Shown here piece after piece: positions 18,326-28,270 of a DNA stretch of 64,000 bases. Location of the stretch: positions 1,302,001-1,366,000 of the forward strand of contig NC_060203.1 of assembly GCF_020623625.1 (NCBI RefSeq), in the 5' to 3' direction. The notes under the pieces were generated by a model. That model saw only the letters and a program-made list of their open reading frames with translations. It made no database searches and was not told where the DNA came from. Position 1 is the stretch's first letter, and every line of letters begins with the position of its first letter. The DNA comes from Saccharomycodes ludwigii (lineage: Eukaryota > Ascomycota > Saccharomycetes > Saccharomycodales > Saccharomycodaceae). Position numbers and translations under genes: made by a program.

Positions 18326-20854
18326 ATGAAATTCCAAAGTGCCTCTACTCAAGAATATGCTATTAAACAAAATTCAGATGCTAATACAATAATACAACAG
18401 GAACAACCACCACCTGATGTTAACAACCCACCTTTTTTTATGCCTTTGAAACACTTTGTTGATAACTATAAGTGTATTTCTGAATTAGGAACTGGTAGCT
18501 TTGGTTCAGTAACTTTAGCTAAGTCGGTCCATAACGTTGATGAATTTCCTTATTTTGAGGACACAATGTTAGATCATTCTGAAAAATATTTGCCAAATTA
18601 TCAACATGAAAATTATTACAATAGGAAAATTGGTTTGGTTGCTATCAAAACCATGATGACCAAATTAAATACTTTACAAGATTATACTAGGGTAAGAGAG
18701 ATCAAATTTATTTTTAAATTACCAAGTCATAGGAATTTAATGAGTATTTTCGAAGTTTTCATAGATGATCAATCTTATAAATTGCACATTGTTATGGAAT
18801 ATATGGATCAGAATTTATATCAGTTAATGAAGGCTAGAAAACACAGGCTATTTTCCTTGCCTACTTTAAAATCTATTTTATCTCAAATATTGGCTGGTAT
18901 CCATCATATACACAAATACGAGTTTTTCCACAGAGATATTAAACCAGAGAATATCTTGGTTAGTTGCTCACCAAAATATTACTCTAAAGAATGGCTATTT
19001 AAAAATCCTGTGCAGGAAAATTATATTGTTAAAATTGCAGATTATGGCTTAGCTAGGGAAATTCACAACAGGAATCAGTATACTACATATGTTTCTACCA
19101 GATGGTATAGATCTCCTGAAATATTATTAAGAAAAAACGTGTATGGCAAACCTGTTGATATTTGGGCTTTTGGATGTGTTATTGTGGAGGTTGTTACGTT
19201 AAAACCCTTATTCCCAGGTTCTGATGAATTGGACCAAACATGGAGGATTTTGGAAGTGCTAGGTACTCCATTTTTGACAATGAAAAACAAGGAAAATCAT
19301 TATTTTCCACACGGTGGTATATGGGAAGAGGCCTCCTTATTGCTGGCAAAATTGGGGCTAAAATTTCCATATGTTGAAGGTATTGATATCGAAAAAAAAA
19401 TTGGTAATAATATTTTACAAGATTTATGTGATGTTGTTAAAAAATGTCTAACATGGAATCCGGATATTCGAGCCACTGTTGAAGAATTGTGTTGTTCCCC
19501 ATATTTTAGAAATACAGTTGCTCAAAAAGAACATTTAGAACACTTACATTCAACAACATATGCACAGGATATCATTGTGATTAACAACTCTGAAAAATCA
19601 AGTAAATTCGCAGGCTTGGAAATTACCAATACAGTTAACAGTAAAGGCACCAGAGCAAAAAAAAATGGATTACAACCCACAGGACCTATACAATTTTTAC
19701 CAACTTGTACAAATTTGATGAAAGGTATTGTCAATACTCGTAATGCTACTGCACAGATGAATATGGATAATGATGAAAATATCATTCAAAAAATAAATGG
19801 TAATCCAAATAATTACCCAATGCAAAATTCTGCATATGAAACACCTTCGAAGGTAGTTTTGAATACCAATGATGTTTTAATTCAGAATATTTGTTGTGGC
19901 AATAACAGCAACAGCAACATATCGATGGGTGATGATTTTGTCACTACTCCCTCTCATAGTTCAAAATGCCTCGAGAAAAACAGCTCTAACGTTAAGCATA
20001 ACCAACTATCTTTACAAGAAATGTTGCAAGAAGTCATAGGTTCCGAAAAACAAAGCAAAAGTTATAAACACATACCATCAAGGGGCAAAAAAGATTGTTC
20101 CAACTTTTATGATTTAGAAAACTTTTCTATCAACCCAGAAGGCGATGAAATAGATCGGGAGGATAGCAAAAGTTTTGAAGAGGATGTCATAGATGAATCG
20201 ATTGAAACTTCTAGACAGATAAACAGATTATTAGAGGAAAATTCTGGCAATAACACCATTGGTGGTACTTATAACAACCAAGACGTATCAGAAAGTTATG
20301 ATGTAGACAGTGAAGGCAAAAAAGATGAGGATATTAGTATGAAACAAGCTTTTAAGGATTCAGATGAAGTTATTGGGAACGTGCTAAACTTAAATAAAGA
20401 TGATGGTAACACCATTGCTAAGGCCCAGTTAGAAAGAGAACATTTTTATGATGTTGGATCTGATTCAGATGATAGTTTTATTAACGTTTACAGTGAATTA
20501 TGTAATACAATAGATGATAATAAGGGGTCGACTGAATTATCTGCTACTAACAACGATTCTAATTATATTTATGACCATAATATTAATATGGGCAGCGAAG
20601 CTAAAAAACAGACAACGATACATGTTCCACTGATGCTCGATTTTTTTAAATACAATAATTCTGATGATAAAAGTGGTAGTGGTTATACTAATGATAACAA
20701 TGGTGTTGATAATAATACTATGAATGATGGCGATATTTCCATTGGAGACATCATGAATAAAAGCACTACTATCAACAGTAAAAACAATCCAAGACTGGCT
20801 GGTATCAGTTCTTCTAGACGGAATAATATAACCATGATGAAAGTTTATGATTAG
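18326..20854 (+). CDS. IME2: Meiosis-inducing serine/threonine protein kinase
   Basis: The 842-residue protein is a CDK/MAPK-like kinase of the Ime2/RCK family, which drives entry into meiosis, S phase and Ndt80 activation. The kinase domain spans about residues 49-392: glycine loop GTGSFG (55-60), VAIK lysine (K108), HRDIKPEN (202-209), DYG in place of DFG (239-241), activation-loop T-T-Y (253-255), and a CMGC-type WYRSPE block. About 35 extra residues lie between the glycine loop and the VAIK lysine. The rest, about 450 residues, is an Asn/Asp/Ser-rich tail with no domain visible. S. cerevisiae Ime2 has 645 residues, so the tail accounts for the extra length. The ATG lies just before a short N-terminal extension. 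The upstream URS1 pair supports the identity, as does the PRM10 neighbour. Confidence 0.95.
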   Translation: MKFQSASTQEYAIKQNSDANTIIQQEQPPPDVNNPPFFMPLKHFVDNYKCISELGTGSFGSVTLAKSVHNVDEFPYFEDTMLDHSEKYLPNYQHENYYNRKIGLVAIKTMMTKLNTLQDYTRVREIKFIFKLPSHRNLMSIFEVFIDDQSYKLHIVMEYMDQNLYQLMKARKHRLFSLPTLKSILSQILAGIHHIHKYEFFHRDIKPENILVSCSPKYYSKEWLFKNPVQENYIVKIADYGLAREIHNRNQYTTYVSTRWYRSPEILLRKNVYGKPVDIWAFGCVIVEVVTLKPLFPGSDELDQTWRILEVLGTPFLTMKNKENHYFPHGGIWEEASLLLAKLGLKFPYVEGIDIEKKIGNNILQDLCDVVKKCLTWNPDIRATVEELCCSPYFRNTVAQKEHLEHLHSTTYAQDIIVINNSEKSSKFAGLEITNTVNSKGTRAKKNGLQPTGPIQFLPTCTNLMKGIVNTRNATAQMNMDNDENIIQKINGNPNNYPMQNSAYETPSKVVLNTNDVLIQNICCGNNSNSNISMGDDFVTTPSHSSKCLEKNSSNVKHNQLSLQEMLQEVIGSEKQSKSYKHIPSRGKKDCSNFYDLENFSINPEGDEIDREDSKSFEEDVIDESIETSRQINRLLEENSGNNTIGGTYNNQDVSESYDVDSEGKKDEDISMKQAFKDSDEVIGNVLNLNKDDGNTIAKAQLEREHFYDVGSDSDDSFINVYSELCNTIDDNKGSTELSATNNDSNYIYDHNINMGSEAKKQTTIHVPLMLDFFKYNNSDDKSGSGYTNDNNGVDNNTMNDGDISIGDIMNKSTTINSKNNPRLAGISSSRRNNITMMKVYD

Positions 20855-21664
20855 GATAATATTAAAAATGAAAAAAAAAAAAAAAAAAAAAAAAAAAACA
20901 TATATATTATTAATTTATTCAGTTTTATTTTATTTTCATTTTTTTTTTTTTTTTTTTTTACTTAATTTTAATTGGCTTATAATGACTTCAATTCTCCCAC
21001 CCATCTTTGATAAACCCCAATCTATATGTCATTCATATATAATAGTATGTAGATTGTTTATGCAATTTTATTTAGCTTGATACAAATCAAACAAGACCAA
21101 GAAAAGTGATTTTATGTTGGTAAACTTCCATAACTTTTTTCAATGAAGCTATAGTAAAAATAAAAATCGTTATTTTTTCCCCCTTGCCATAGATTAATTT
21201 GTACTTTATTTAATTTTACTCCTTTCCTGGATAATGTATATGAGATATTTACAATTGGGAAAAGTTTTTTTTATATAAAATTTTTTTTTCTTTAATCTTT
21301 GATTTGTGTGCGTAGATGTCTTTGCTAAATAACATCCAATTGTCATACCTTGTATTCTTTAATGTCCGGAGTCCATTTATACGGTAAGTTACTCTCTTAA
21401 TAAACGAAAAATCATTCCGAAAAGTTATTTAGTAAAAATATTTTCGTTATCTACAGGTTTCTTAAGTCCGTTTTTATCTTACTTAATTTTGTATTTATCA
21501 TTATATATATATGTTTTTTTTTTTTTTTTTTTTTTTTTTTGGCTTCTCTGCATTCTTCTATCTTTCCCTGGTCATATATACACATTAGACTTTAAAATTT
21601 AAATATTTTAAACCAAAATGTATAGTCTTAAAAAAAATAAAAAATAAAAAAAAAAAAAACAACT
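20855..21664. other. Intergenic space, IME2 to flavin oxidase
   Basis: This 810-bp stretch between two plus-strand genes holds A runs (20870-20898), T runs (20939-20959, 21514-21540) and nothing I can name. A more complex patch lies around 21300-21480 (including AATGTCCGGAGTCC near 21360), which may be promoter sequence of the oxidase gene. Confidence 0.5.
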
Positions 21665-23044
21665 ATGATTTATGATTTAATTATTGTAGGTGCAGGTGTA
21701 TTTGGTTTGTCAACAGCTTATCATGCTTCACAACATTCCTCCTTTTCTTCAATATTGGTAATAGATAAGTATGATATTCCATCACCAATCTCAGCGGCCA
21801 ATGATTTTAATAAAATTATTCGAATGGAATATACAGATGAAACATATGTGGATTTAATTATTGAAGCTATTGAGGAGTATTGGGATAACCAAAATCAACC
21901 GATATTCAACCAATGCTATAATAAATGCGGTAGAATAACCGTTGTTCCACCGATTGATAATCCTAGGTATGGTTTTGAACTTGACTGTCTGAAATTGTTA
22001 CAATCCAAGAAATATAATAAACTACATGGCGCAGAGAAGTTATATACTGATATTAGCATTAATGGGAAATTCAGTAATATATTTACGATGGCTAATAGCA
22101 ATATTAATGCAAGTGAAAATAATAATAGGCCTAGCGACGCTAAGTTTAGGTTTAATAGTGATTGTGGGTTAGGTTATGCTGCCAAATCTTTAGAAAACGT
22201 GTATAATTATCTGTTAAAACATAAACAGGATAAAGTTGCATTTCATCTGAACGATGGAATAGATGAGGTTCAATCAGTTGTCAATAATAATGAGGCTTTT
22301 GTGGAAGTTCGCACTGAGAAGCATGAAAAATTTGTTGGGAAAAAAGTAGTCATATGTTGTGGTGCTAATACAGGAAGTGTTATACCTAAAAAATACATGG
22401 GAAATGAAATTAGAGCTACAGGGCTATATGTGGGCCACATTAAATTAACAGATGAAGAATTCCAAAAATATAGGAAAATGCCAATAGTTTTTGATTCAAC
22501 ATTAGGTTATTTTTTCCCGCCTGATTCAGAAACTAAAATTTTAAAAATATGTGCATGTGCTAGTTCGACCTTTGATGATAAAAGTGAATGCTATTTACCT
22601 AAATATGGTCAAAATTACCAACACAAATTGCCCTCAAGTAGCATTAAAGATATCAAAACGATATTATTGAAATACTTGCCAGATTTAGCGTACAAAAAAA
22701 TTATTGACGGTAAGATTTGTTGGATTAGTGATACTAGCGATTCCGACTTTATCATTGACGAACTTTTAGAACAAGGTATTTCAAATTGTTTTGTATGTTG
22801 TGGTGATTCCGGCCATGCTTACAAATTTTTGCCGAATATTGGGAAGTATGTTACACAAAGAATTACAGGTGAATTAAACGAAATGTTAGTTAAAAAATGG
22901 GGGTTCAAGAGTAGCAATGTTTTAGGTGGAAATCAAGAAACTAGTTTATATCAGACTATTGATGTTAATTGGCCTAGTGTTTTGGAATGGAGAGTTGAAC
23001 AAAATAACATTGCTATAGACAATTTAGACTGGGTCAATTTGTAA
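21665..23044 (+). CDS. FAD-dependent amine oxidase (fructosyl amino acid / saccharopine / pipecolate oxidase family)
   Basis: The 459-residue product is a DAO-superfamily flavoenzyme of the sarcosine oxidase-like group. Visible features are the N-terminal dinucleotide fold with GAGVFG (9-14), an NKIIRMEY block (49-56) typical of fungal fructosyl amino acid and saccharopine/pipecolate oxidases, a GYFFPP segment (281-286), a cysteine at 352 in CWISDTSDSDFIID at the position of the covalent flavin attachment site, and SGHAYKFLPNIGKY (382-395) like the family's SGHGFK motif. It would oxidise a secondary amine to an imine, releasing hydrogen peroxide; the substrate cannot be told from sequence. 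The C-terminus is not a clear peroxisomal signal. S. cerevisiae has no gene of this kind between IME2 and SET4, so this is an insertion or an ancestral gene lost there. Confidence 0.85.
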   Translation: MIYDLIIVGAGVFGLSTAYHASQHSSFSSILVIDKYDIPSPISAANDFNKIIRMEYTDETYVDLIIEAIEEYWDNQNQPIFNQCYNKCGRITVVPPIDNPRYGFELDCLKLLQSKKYNKLHGAEKLYTDISINGKFSNIFTMANSNINASENNNRPSDAKFRFNSDCGLGYAAKSLENVYNYLLKHKQDKVAFHLNDGIDEVQSVVNNNEAFVEVRTEKHEKFVGKKVVICCGANTGSVIPKKYMGNEIRATGLYVGHIKLTDEEFQKYRKMPIVFDSTLGYFFPPDSETKILKICACASSTFDDKSECYLPKYGQNYQHKLPSSSIKDIKTILLKYLPDLAYKKIIDGKICWISDTSDSDFIIDELLEQGISNCFVCCGDSGHAYKFLPNIGKYVTQRITGELNEMLVKKWGFKSSNVLGGNQETSLYQTIDVNWPSVLEWRVEQNNIAIDNLDWVNL

Positions 23045-24559
23045 ACGGAGGAGAGAATGAAGGGGGTGTGGGGCCATATATCTTATACAAAGATATATAG
23101 TAAAAAAATTAAAAAAAAAAAAAAAAAAAAAAAACCGTAAAAAAATCCGTAAAAAAAAAAAAAAAATTCTAATACATTTTGAAATAATTTATTTTGACAG
23201 AAAAAATGCCGTTTCTGACTTTTATACATACGATGATTTATCTTTATTTAAATTTAATCTTTTTTTGTATATGAATTTATTTAGTTTATACAAAGGTTGT
23301 ATTTTGACAAATCAACTTTTCATTTTTTAGCTGGGCATTCACAAGGTTAGATACGTGAACCATGTTATCTTTAGAACAAATATATGTAAGATATCTTTAT
23401 ATCAATTATTCAACATACATACCGCAAATACGGATGCAGTTATTTAAAACCGATATCTCACTCTCATAGTGTTTTTCGTTTATAACAGATTTTCTTTCTT
23501 TTTTTTTTTTGTTTTTTTTTAAACGTGATTTTTGATAACTGGCTACGATTTTCTTTTTTTTTTTTAAATTGTTTTATAAACGATGGTAGATGGATGATCA
23601 AAGGATTTATTTTTGGTTTCATAAAAATAAAAAAAAAAGCAAGTGTTAGAGAATAGAAAATGTGCTCTTAAAAGTATAAGTTGCACCTTGCTTGAAAATA
23701 ACATTCTCTTTAATATAAAAAAGAAAACTATAAACGATCTACATATTAAATATGGAATAAGGATAATTGAATCATAAAGGATGTTAATATCTTATAGTAA
23801 TAAACGCATACACCCAAACACCACCACACGTATAATTTGTGTACGCGCTTTTACAGTTTGCACTATTTCAAATTTCTCTTTTTCGCAAATTGCCAGAGCT
23901 GAAAGATAAAAATATCGTTTTAAACCGACAAAAATACATAAATTTCTGTGTTTTTTTTTTTCTTTTTTTCTTTTTTTTTTTTCCAATCTGTTTGTGTTCG
24001 TGTATATAATATTTTTATTTCGTTTTTAATCGTTTTTAATCGTTTTTAAGTGTTTTTTTACAAGCTGCTTCTCTCTCTCTCTTTTCTTCTCCTTATTATC
24101 ATTATTACTTTCTTTTAACCAATTTGTTGAACCCTTCTTGGTGATTTACCTTCTCACTATTTTGAAACAATCCATAAGATATGATTTGTTAAACCAACGA
24201 CAAGTACATTAATATACATATATATATTATATATATACATACTACTTTTCACATTCTTCTAATTCTTCTATTTATTTCATTCTTTATTTCATTTTTTTTT
24301 CTTTTTTTTTTTTTTTTTTTCAATACATTTACTTTCTCATTCTAAGTCTAATAGTTCCTGTTCATATTCTTTTTTTTTTTTTTATTATTATTACTTCCAC
24401 TTTTCCATATTGGATCATTTATTGTCAACATTAAAATTACATCTTCCTTTTTTCATATTTTTATACTCAACATCTTCATATAATCATAGCTTCCTTTTTA
24501 TCTTCTCCATTTTATTTATATCAAAGAATTAAAAAGATCAACTAAACATAAATACTACA
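23045..24559. other. Long leader/promoter region before SET3
   Basis: This 1515-bp stretch holds no supported gene. Just after the oxidase stop there is a G-rich patch and a perfect 9-bp hairpin (stem 23076-23084 with 23090-23098). Poly-A and poly-T runs are frequent, and the last 500 bp are pyrimidine-rich on the plus strand with a CT repeat near 24070-24082, as in many yeast promoters with long leaders. Confidence 0.55.
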
Positions 24560-27166
24560 ATGTCCGCAAATAATAAAAAAAGTGACAAAAGAGATGTTGT
24601 TGAAGGAAACACGACGATGAATAGAACGCATAGTAATAATAGTATCACCAACACTAACAATAAACAACACATAAATAGTACTACCAGTTCACCCAGTAGC
24701 ACAAGCAGCAATACAGTTGAAAAGGGTAATAAAGGAAAAGTTGCAGCAGCAGCATTGGCAGCAGCAGCTATTGTGCCATTCCCACTAAAAAGAAATCATT
24801 CTAGCATGAGCAGCGGCACTGCATCAGAGAATAGCCCCAAAATAACAAATACCACAAATAAAAAAAAGGATATTGAAAATTATAAAGTTGATCCAGATAG
24901 TGGGATCATCACGTGTATTTGTGGAATAGATGAAGATGATGGCTTTACTATTCAATGTGATAGTTGTTTCAGGTGGGCACATGCAGTTTGTTATGACATT
25001 CATTCTATAGATGCTGTTCCTAACACCTATTTCTGTAATGTCTGTTCGCCTCGGACTAATATTAATGTTAAAAAGGCAAAAAAGTTGCAGACAGATAGAA
25101 TAAATAAGGCAAGGAAAAAAAGAAGAGGGAATAACTCTACCGCAAGTACCAATACGGAAAACAACACTAACAAGGAAGGGGCATCTGGAATAGAGAATAG
25201 CTTATCTGATGATAATAGCAGCACTGCTAAACATAAGTTTAAAAATTCAAAGGATTCATATGCGGGTGTTTATTATCCATTGAAGGAAAATGAGTATTTG
25301 GACAAATATGTAGGAATGTTTGTTAATTCACATAGTGACGACGATTGGGTGATTCCTGTAAAACATTTTATAAATAAGGCAATAGAAGTTAAACCTTATA
25401 AAGAAGATCGTCAATTTAGTGGGATCACTAAGTTAGGTGTTTTTTATAAGGATGATACGTCAGAAGCAAATGAATATATCCACGAGGTTTTGGGACATAT
25501 AGATTTTCAAAGGAAATACATTGAAGATTCAAGAAATCATTACAAATTATGGGGGGTAGCGAAACCCAAAGTAATGTTTCATCCACATTGGCCTATTTAT
25601 ATAGATGGTCGTTTGGCCGGTAATGACATCCGTTATTTAAGAAAAAGTTGCTATCCAAATGTAGAATTATCCACTATAGTTGTCGGTAATCAAGTAAAAT
25701 TTGTTTTGCGTGCTTTGAAAAGGATAGAATATGGCGAAGAACTATGCATTCACTGGGGTTGGGATTTAGCTCACCCTATTTGGAAATTGATTAAAAACCA
25801 TAATACTGTTTGTAGTGAATTAGATACAAACAAGGATAGCCAGGTTGATGAGGACGCTGTAAAGAAAATACAGGATTTATCCGAAGAAGACAGATGTTAC
25901 TTGGTTAATTGCATTGATTCTATATTAGGTGCATGCAACTGTGCGTGCAAAAATAGCAAAAATTGTTATTTGCACATGGTCAAGAAATATTACCAACATT
26001 TGATTAAATCTATAAAGGGCAAAATGAATAATAGATATAAATTGAATGAAATCATGCTTAAAAAGAAAAATAGGGAGCCCAAGCAAACTTCAATATTATC
26101 TAGATTGGCATATTTTACTATAACTAATGCGGCCAGGGCAGATAAAGTTTTGGCCACTTTTAGAGAACAAAAAAACGATTATATTTTATTGCAAAATTCA
26201 GAAAACATTGATACTGGCAAATTTGGTAGGAGTAATAACGAGGTTGTAACTTCTTCCGGGGCCATGAATAATGGTGATAAAGATGGTACCGTTGTTGCTA
26301 GTGCCGATGGTAAAGATAATACGGAGGAAGAGTTCAAGAGTCCCATTAGCATTAAACCTTTTAAATTAAGATTCAAGTCATCTGCCACTGCCAGAACTAG
26401 TACGGCACCTACAATGACATCCTCTACTATGACAGTTGGTCCAAATATTACCCAGCTACAGACACATCATCATAACGATGGCCATCGTCGGTCAATTAAT
26501 TATTTGAAACATGGTATTCCTAGAAGTTCAGGCGTGCAATTAAATAATTTATACAATGAAGACGATGTAAAGAGTTTGGATAAATTGCCTGTACCAATAC
26601 CATTAAGAGATGGAGTCTTACAAATACCACTGTTAGCGGCAGCTGGCAATAGTTCTGTTAGTAACTCCGCTGGTAGTAGTGGTACTTCAACTGCTATAGG
26701 CAAAACTCCTGCATTAGCTTTATCTGCAGAGCCTAATGTCGAAAATTTGCTGCTATTATCTTCTTCTGCCGACAGAATTGGTTCCTTGACGAACTACCAT
26801 GGAACATCAGTGCCTGGGTTAGTTCAAGATGTTGTACATGTTAATGGCGATGAAACTCATCTAGTTGACGAGAATAATTTTTTATCAACATCTGGAGCTA
26901 ATAAAATGGATGGTATTAAACACAATGATGTTAAGGATATTAACGGTGATAATGGTCTTACTGGGGGTAATTTAAAGAGTCCGATGGTTGCTGCTCATAA
27001 TAAATTGGCTACTGTTAATTTACATATGCCTACATCTAATATAGGCAAAACATCTTTATCTTCTACTGCTTTGGAGAATTTGTCAGGTAAGCCCTTTGAT
27101 GAAAACGAAAATAAAAAAAAGAAATTGTCTCTAGCTGATTATAAGAAAAAGCAAAAGCCGCTATAA
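24560..27166 (+). CDS. SET3: PHD and SET domain protein, Set3 complex subunit (SET3/SET4 ancestor)
   Basis: The 868-residue protein carries a PHD finger (about residues 119-163, starting CICGIDEDDGFTIQCDSC) and a SET domain (about 285-402). Set3 scaffolds the Set3C histone deacetylase complex, which represses early/middle sporulation genes, and its PHD binds methylated H3K4. The SET domain has RKSCYPN where active methyltransferases have NHSCxPN and ends in ELCIHWGWD, agreeing with the view that Set3/Set4 lack methyltransferase activity. An alanine run (about 62-70) and an Asn/Ser-rich start precede the PHD; the C-terminal half is disordered. S. cerevisiae has two copies from genome duplication (SET3 YKR029C, SET4 YJL105W). 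This single copy sits between the IME2 and PAM16 genes as SET4 does, and near GMH1 and SPO14 as SET3 does. Confidence 0.93.
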   Translation: MSANNKKSDKRDVVEGNTTMNRTHSNNSITNTNNKQHINSTTSSPSSTSSNTVEKGNKGKVAAAALAAAAIVPFPLKRNHSSMSSGTASENSPKITNTTNKKKDIENYKVDPDSGIITCICGIDEDDGFTIQCDSCFRWAHAVCYDIHSIDAVPNTYFCNVCSPRTNINVKKAKKLQTDRINKARKKRRGNNSTASTNTENNTNKEGASGIENSLSDDNSSTAKHKFKNSKDSYAGVYYPLKENEYLDKYVGMFVNSHSDDDWVIPVKHFINKAIEVKPYKEDRQFSGITKLGVFYKDDTSEANEYIHEVLGHIDFQRKYIEDSRNHYKLWGVAKPKVMFHPHWPIYIDGRLAGNDIRYLRKSCYPNVELSTIVVGNQVKFVLRALKRIEYGEELCIHWGWDLAHPIWKLIKNHNTVCSELDTNKDSQVDEDAVKKIQDLSEEDRCYLVNCIDSILGACNCACKNSKNCYLHMVKKYYQHLIKSIKGKMNNRYKLNEIMLKKKNREPKQTSILSRLAYFTITNAARADKVLATFREQKNDYILLQNSENIDTGKFGRSNNEVVTSSGAMNNGDKDGTVVASADGKDNTEEEFKSPISIKPFKLRFKSSATARTSTAPTMTSSTMTVGPNITQLQTHHHNDGHRRSINYLKHGIPRSSGVQLNNLYNEDDVKSLDKLPVPIPLRDGVLQIPLLAAAGNSSVSNSAGSSGTSTAIGKTPALALSAEPNVENLLLLSSSADRIGSLTNYHGTSVPGLVQDVVHVNGDETHLVDENNFLSTSGANKMDGIKHNDVKDINGDNGLTGGNLKSPMVAAHNKLATVNLHMPTSNIGKTSLSSTALENLSGKPFDENENKKKKLSLADYKKKQKPL

Positions 27167-27835
27167 ACTTTTATTTTTTATTTTATTTTTTATTTTTTAT
27201 TTTTTATTTTTTAATTTTTTTTTCTTTTTTTTTTTTTTTAAATAAAACAACTGAACTATGTAATGTAAGTGAATTAATAAATAATGTATGTATACTTAAA
27301 ATTTAACTTGATAATATGTGTAAACTTAAAGAGTTTAATTAAGAATAAAATGTTAAAAATGTCAATGCAGCTTTAAATGTACGCGAATCGAATTTTTGGG
27401 GAAGTAAGAGTGGATTTCTGTTGGATTATTGCGCAACTCCGAATGGACAAATGATTTGCCGCTGTCCAGCATGCTGTATTCTGTCCGTCGCATGGATTTA
27501 TATTTACATGCCGAGAACCACGAAAATGCGTATCTCGGGTTATTATTATTTTCATATTTTCATATTTTCATATTTTCATATTTTCATATTTTTACATTTT
27601 CATATTTTTTTTTTTTTTTTAATTTTGCTTTTTCTGCTTGAATGTCCTTTTTCTCCTAAGCAACGTTATTTCCATTAAAACGTACACAAATATCATAAAA
27701 GTTGAAGCCAATATATTACAAAGGGACCTAATCAAATTATCCTTTAACATCTATATACAACTTTTCTGCATTTGTTTTATTTTTAAAGGGTAAAAAAAAA
27801 AAAAAAAAAAAAATTAATTAATTAATTGGAAAGTG
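27167..27835. other. SET3 to PAM16 space with a GC-richer island
   Basis: This 669-bp stretch holds TTTTTATT repeats after SET3, a compositionally distinct island at about 27370-27540, an 8-bp tandem repeat (CATATTTT, about six units, 27553-27607) and poly-A before PAM16. The reading frames in the island run into the repeat and end in low-complexity residues, so I do not call a gene. Confidence 0.5.
27553..27607. repeat. 8-bp tandem repeat, unit CATATTTT
   Basis: About five near-perfect copies and one variant copy of CATATTTT stand in the SET3-PAM16 intergenic space. This is a minisatellite-like slippage product of no evident function. Confidence 0.8.
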
Positions 27836-28270
27836 ATGTCATACAAAGCTTTTTTTCAAGTGGTTATTACTGGTGCCCAAGTATTTGGTCGTGCATTTGC
27901 AGAGGCTTATAAACAAACAGCAGTACAATCAGCAACAAAAGGTGCTACTGCAGGAAGAAATGGCTCAGCAGTCAGGGAGTTTGGTGGTATAACATTAGAT
28001 GAAAGTTCCAAAATATTGAATATTCCACGTGAAGATTTAAACAACCTGGACAAAATTAATAAGAATTATGAATATTTATTTTCTATTAATGATGCAAATA
28101 AAGGTGGAAGTTTCTATTTACAATCTAAGATTTATAGAGCCGCTGAAAGGTTAAAGCATGAGATTGACATAAAGCAGAAAGAAAACCAACAAACTGGAGA
28201 AACAGAAGGAGGTAATGGAAAGGATAGTGCGGAAAATAAAAATAACAACACTACAACTAACTCAGAATGA
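27836..28270 (+). CDS. PAM16: Mitochondrial import motor J-like subunit
   Basis: The 144-residue product matches Pam16/Tim16 (S. cerevisiae 149 residues). It is a peripheral inner-membrane protein that pairs with the J protein Pam18 to control Hsp70 (Ssc1) in the presequence translocase motor. The N-terminal segment (AFFQVVITGAQVFGRAFAEAYKQT) matches the conserved hydrophobic start, and residues about 50-110 form the degenerate J domain (ITLDESSKILNIPRED through YLQSKIYRAAERLK), which lacks an HPD motif, as expected. The tail is Asn/Glu-rich and disordered. I start at the ATG at 27836, not the in-frame GTG just before it. The S. cerevisiae neighbour order SET4-PAM16 is preserved. Confidence 0.95.
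   Translation: MSYKAFFQVVITGAQVFGRAFAEAYKQTAVQSATKGATAGRNGSAVREFGGITLDESSKILNIPREDLNNLDKINKNYEYLFSINDANKGGSFYLQSKIYRAAERLKHEIDIKQKENQQTGETEGGNGKDSAENKNNNTTTNSE

Noticed and set aside
27421-27678. Two overlapping 70-85-residue frames upstream of PAM16
   Set aside because: They pass into the CATATTTT tandem repeat and end in low-complexity Phe/His; no conserved domain is visible.
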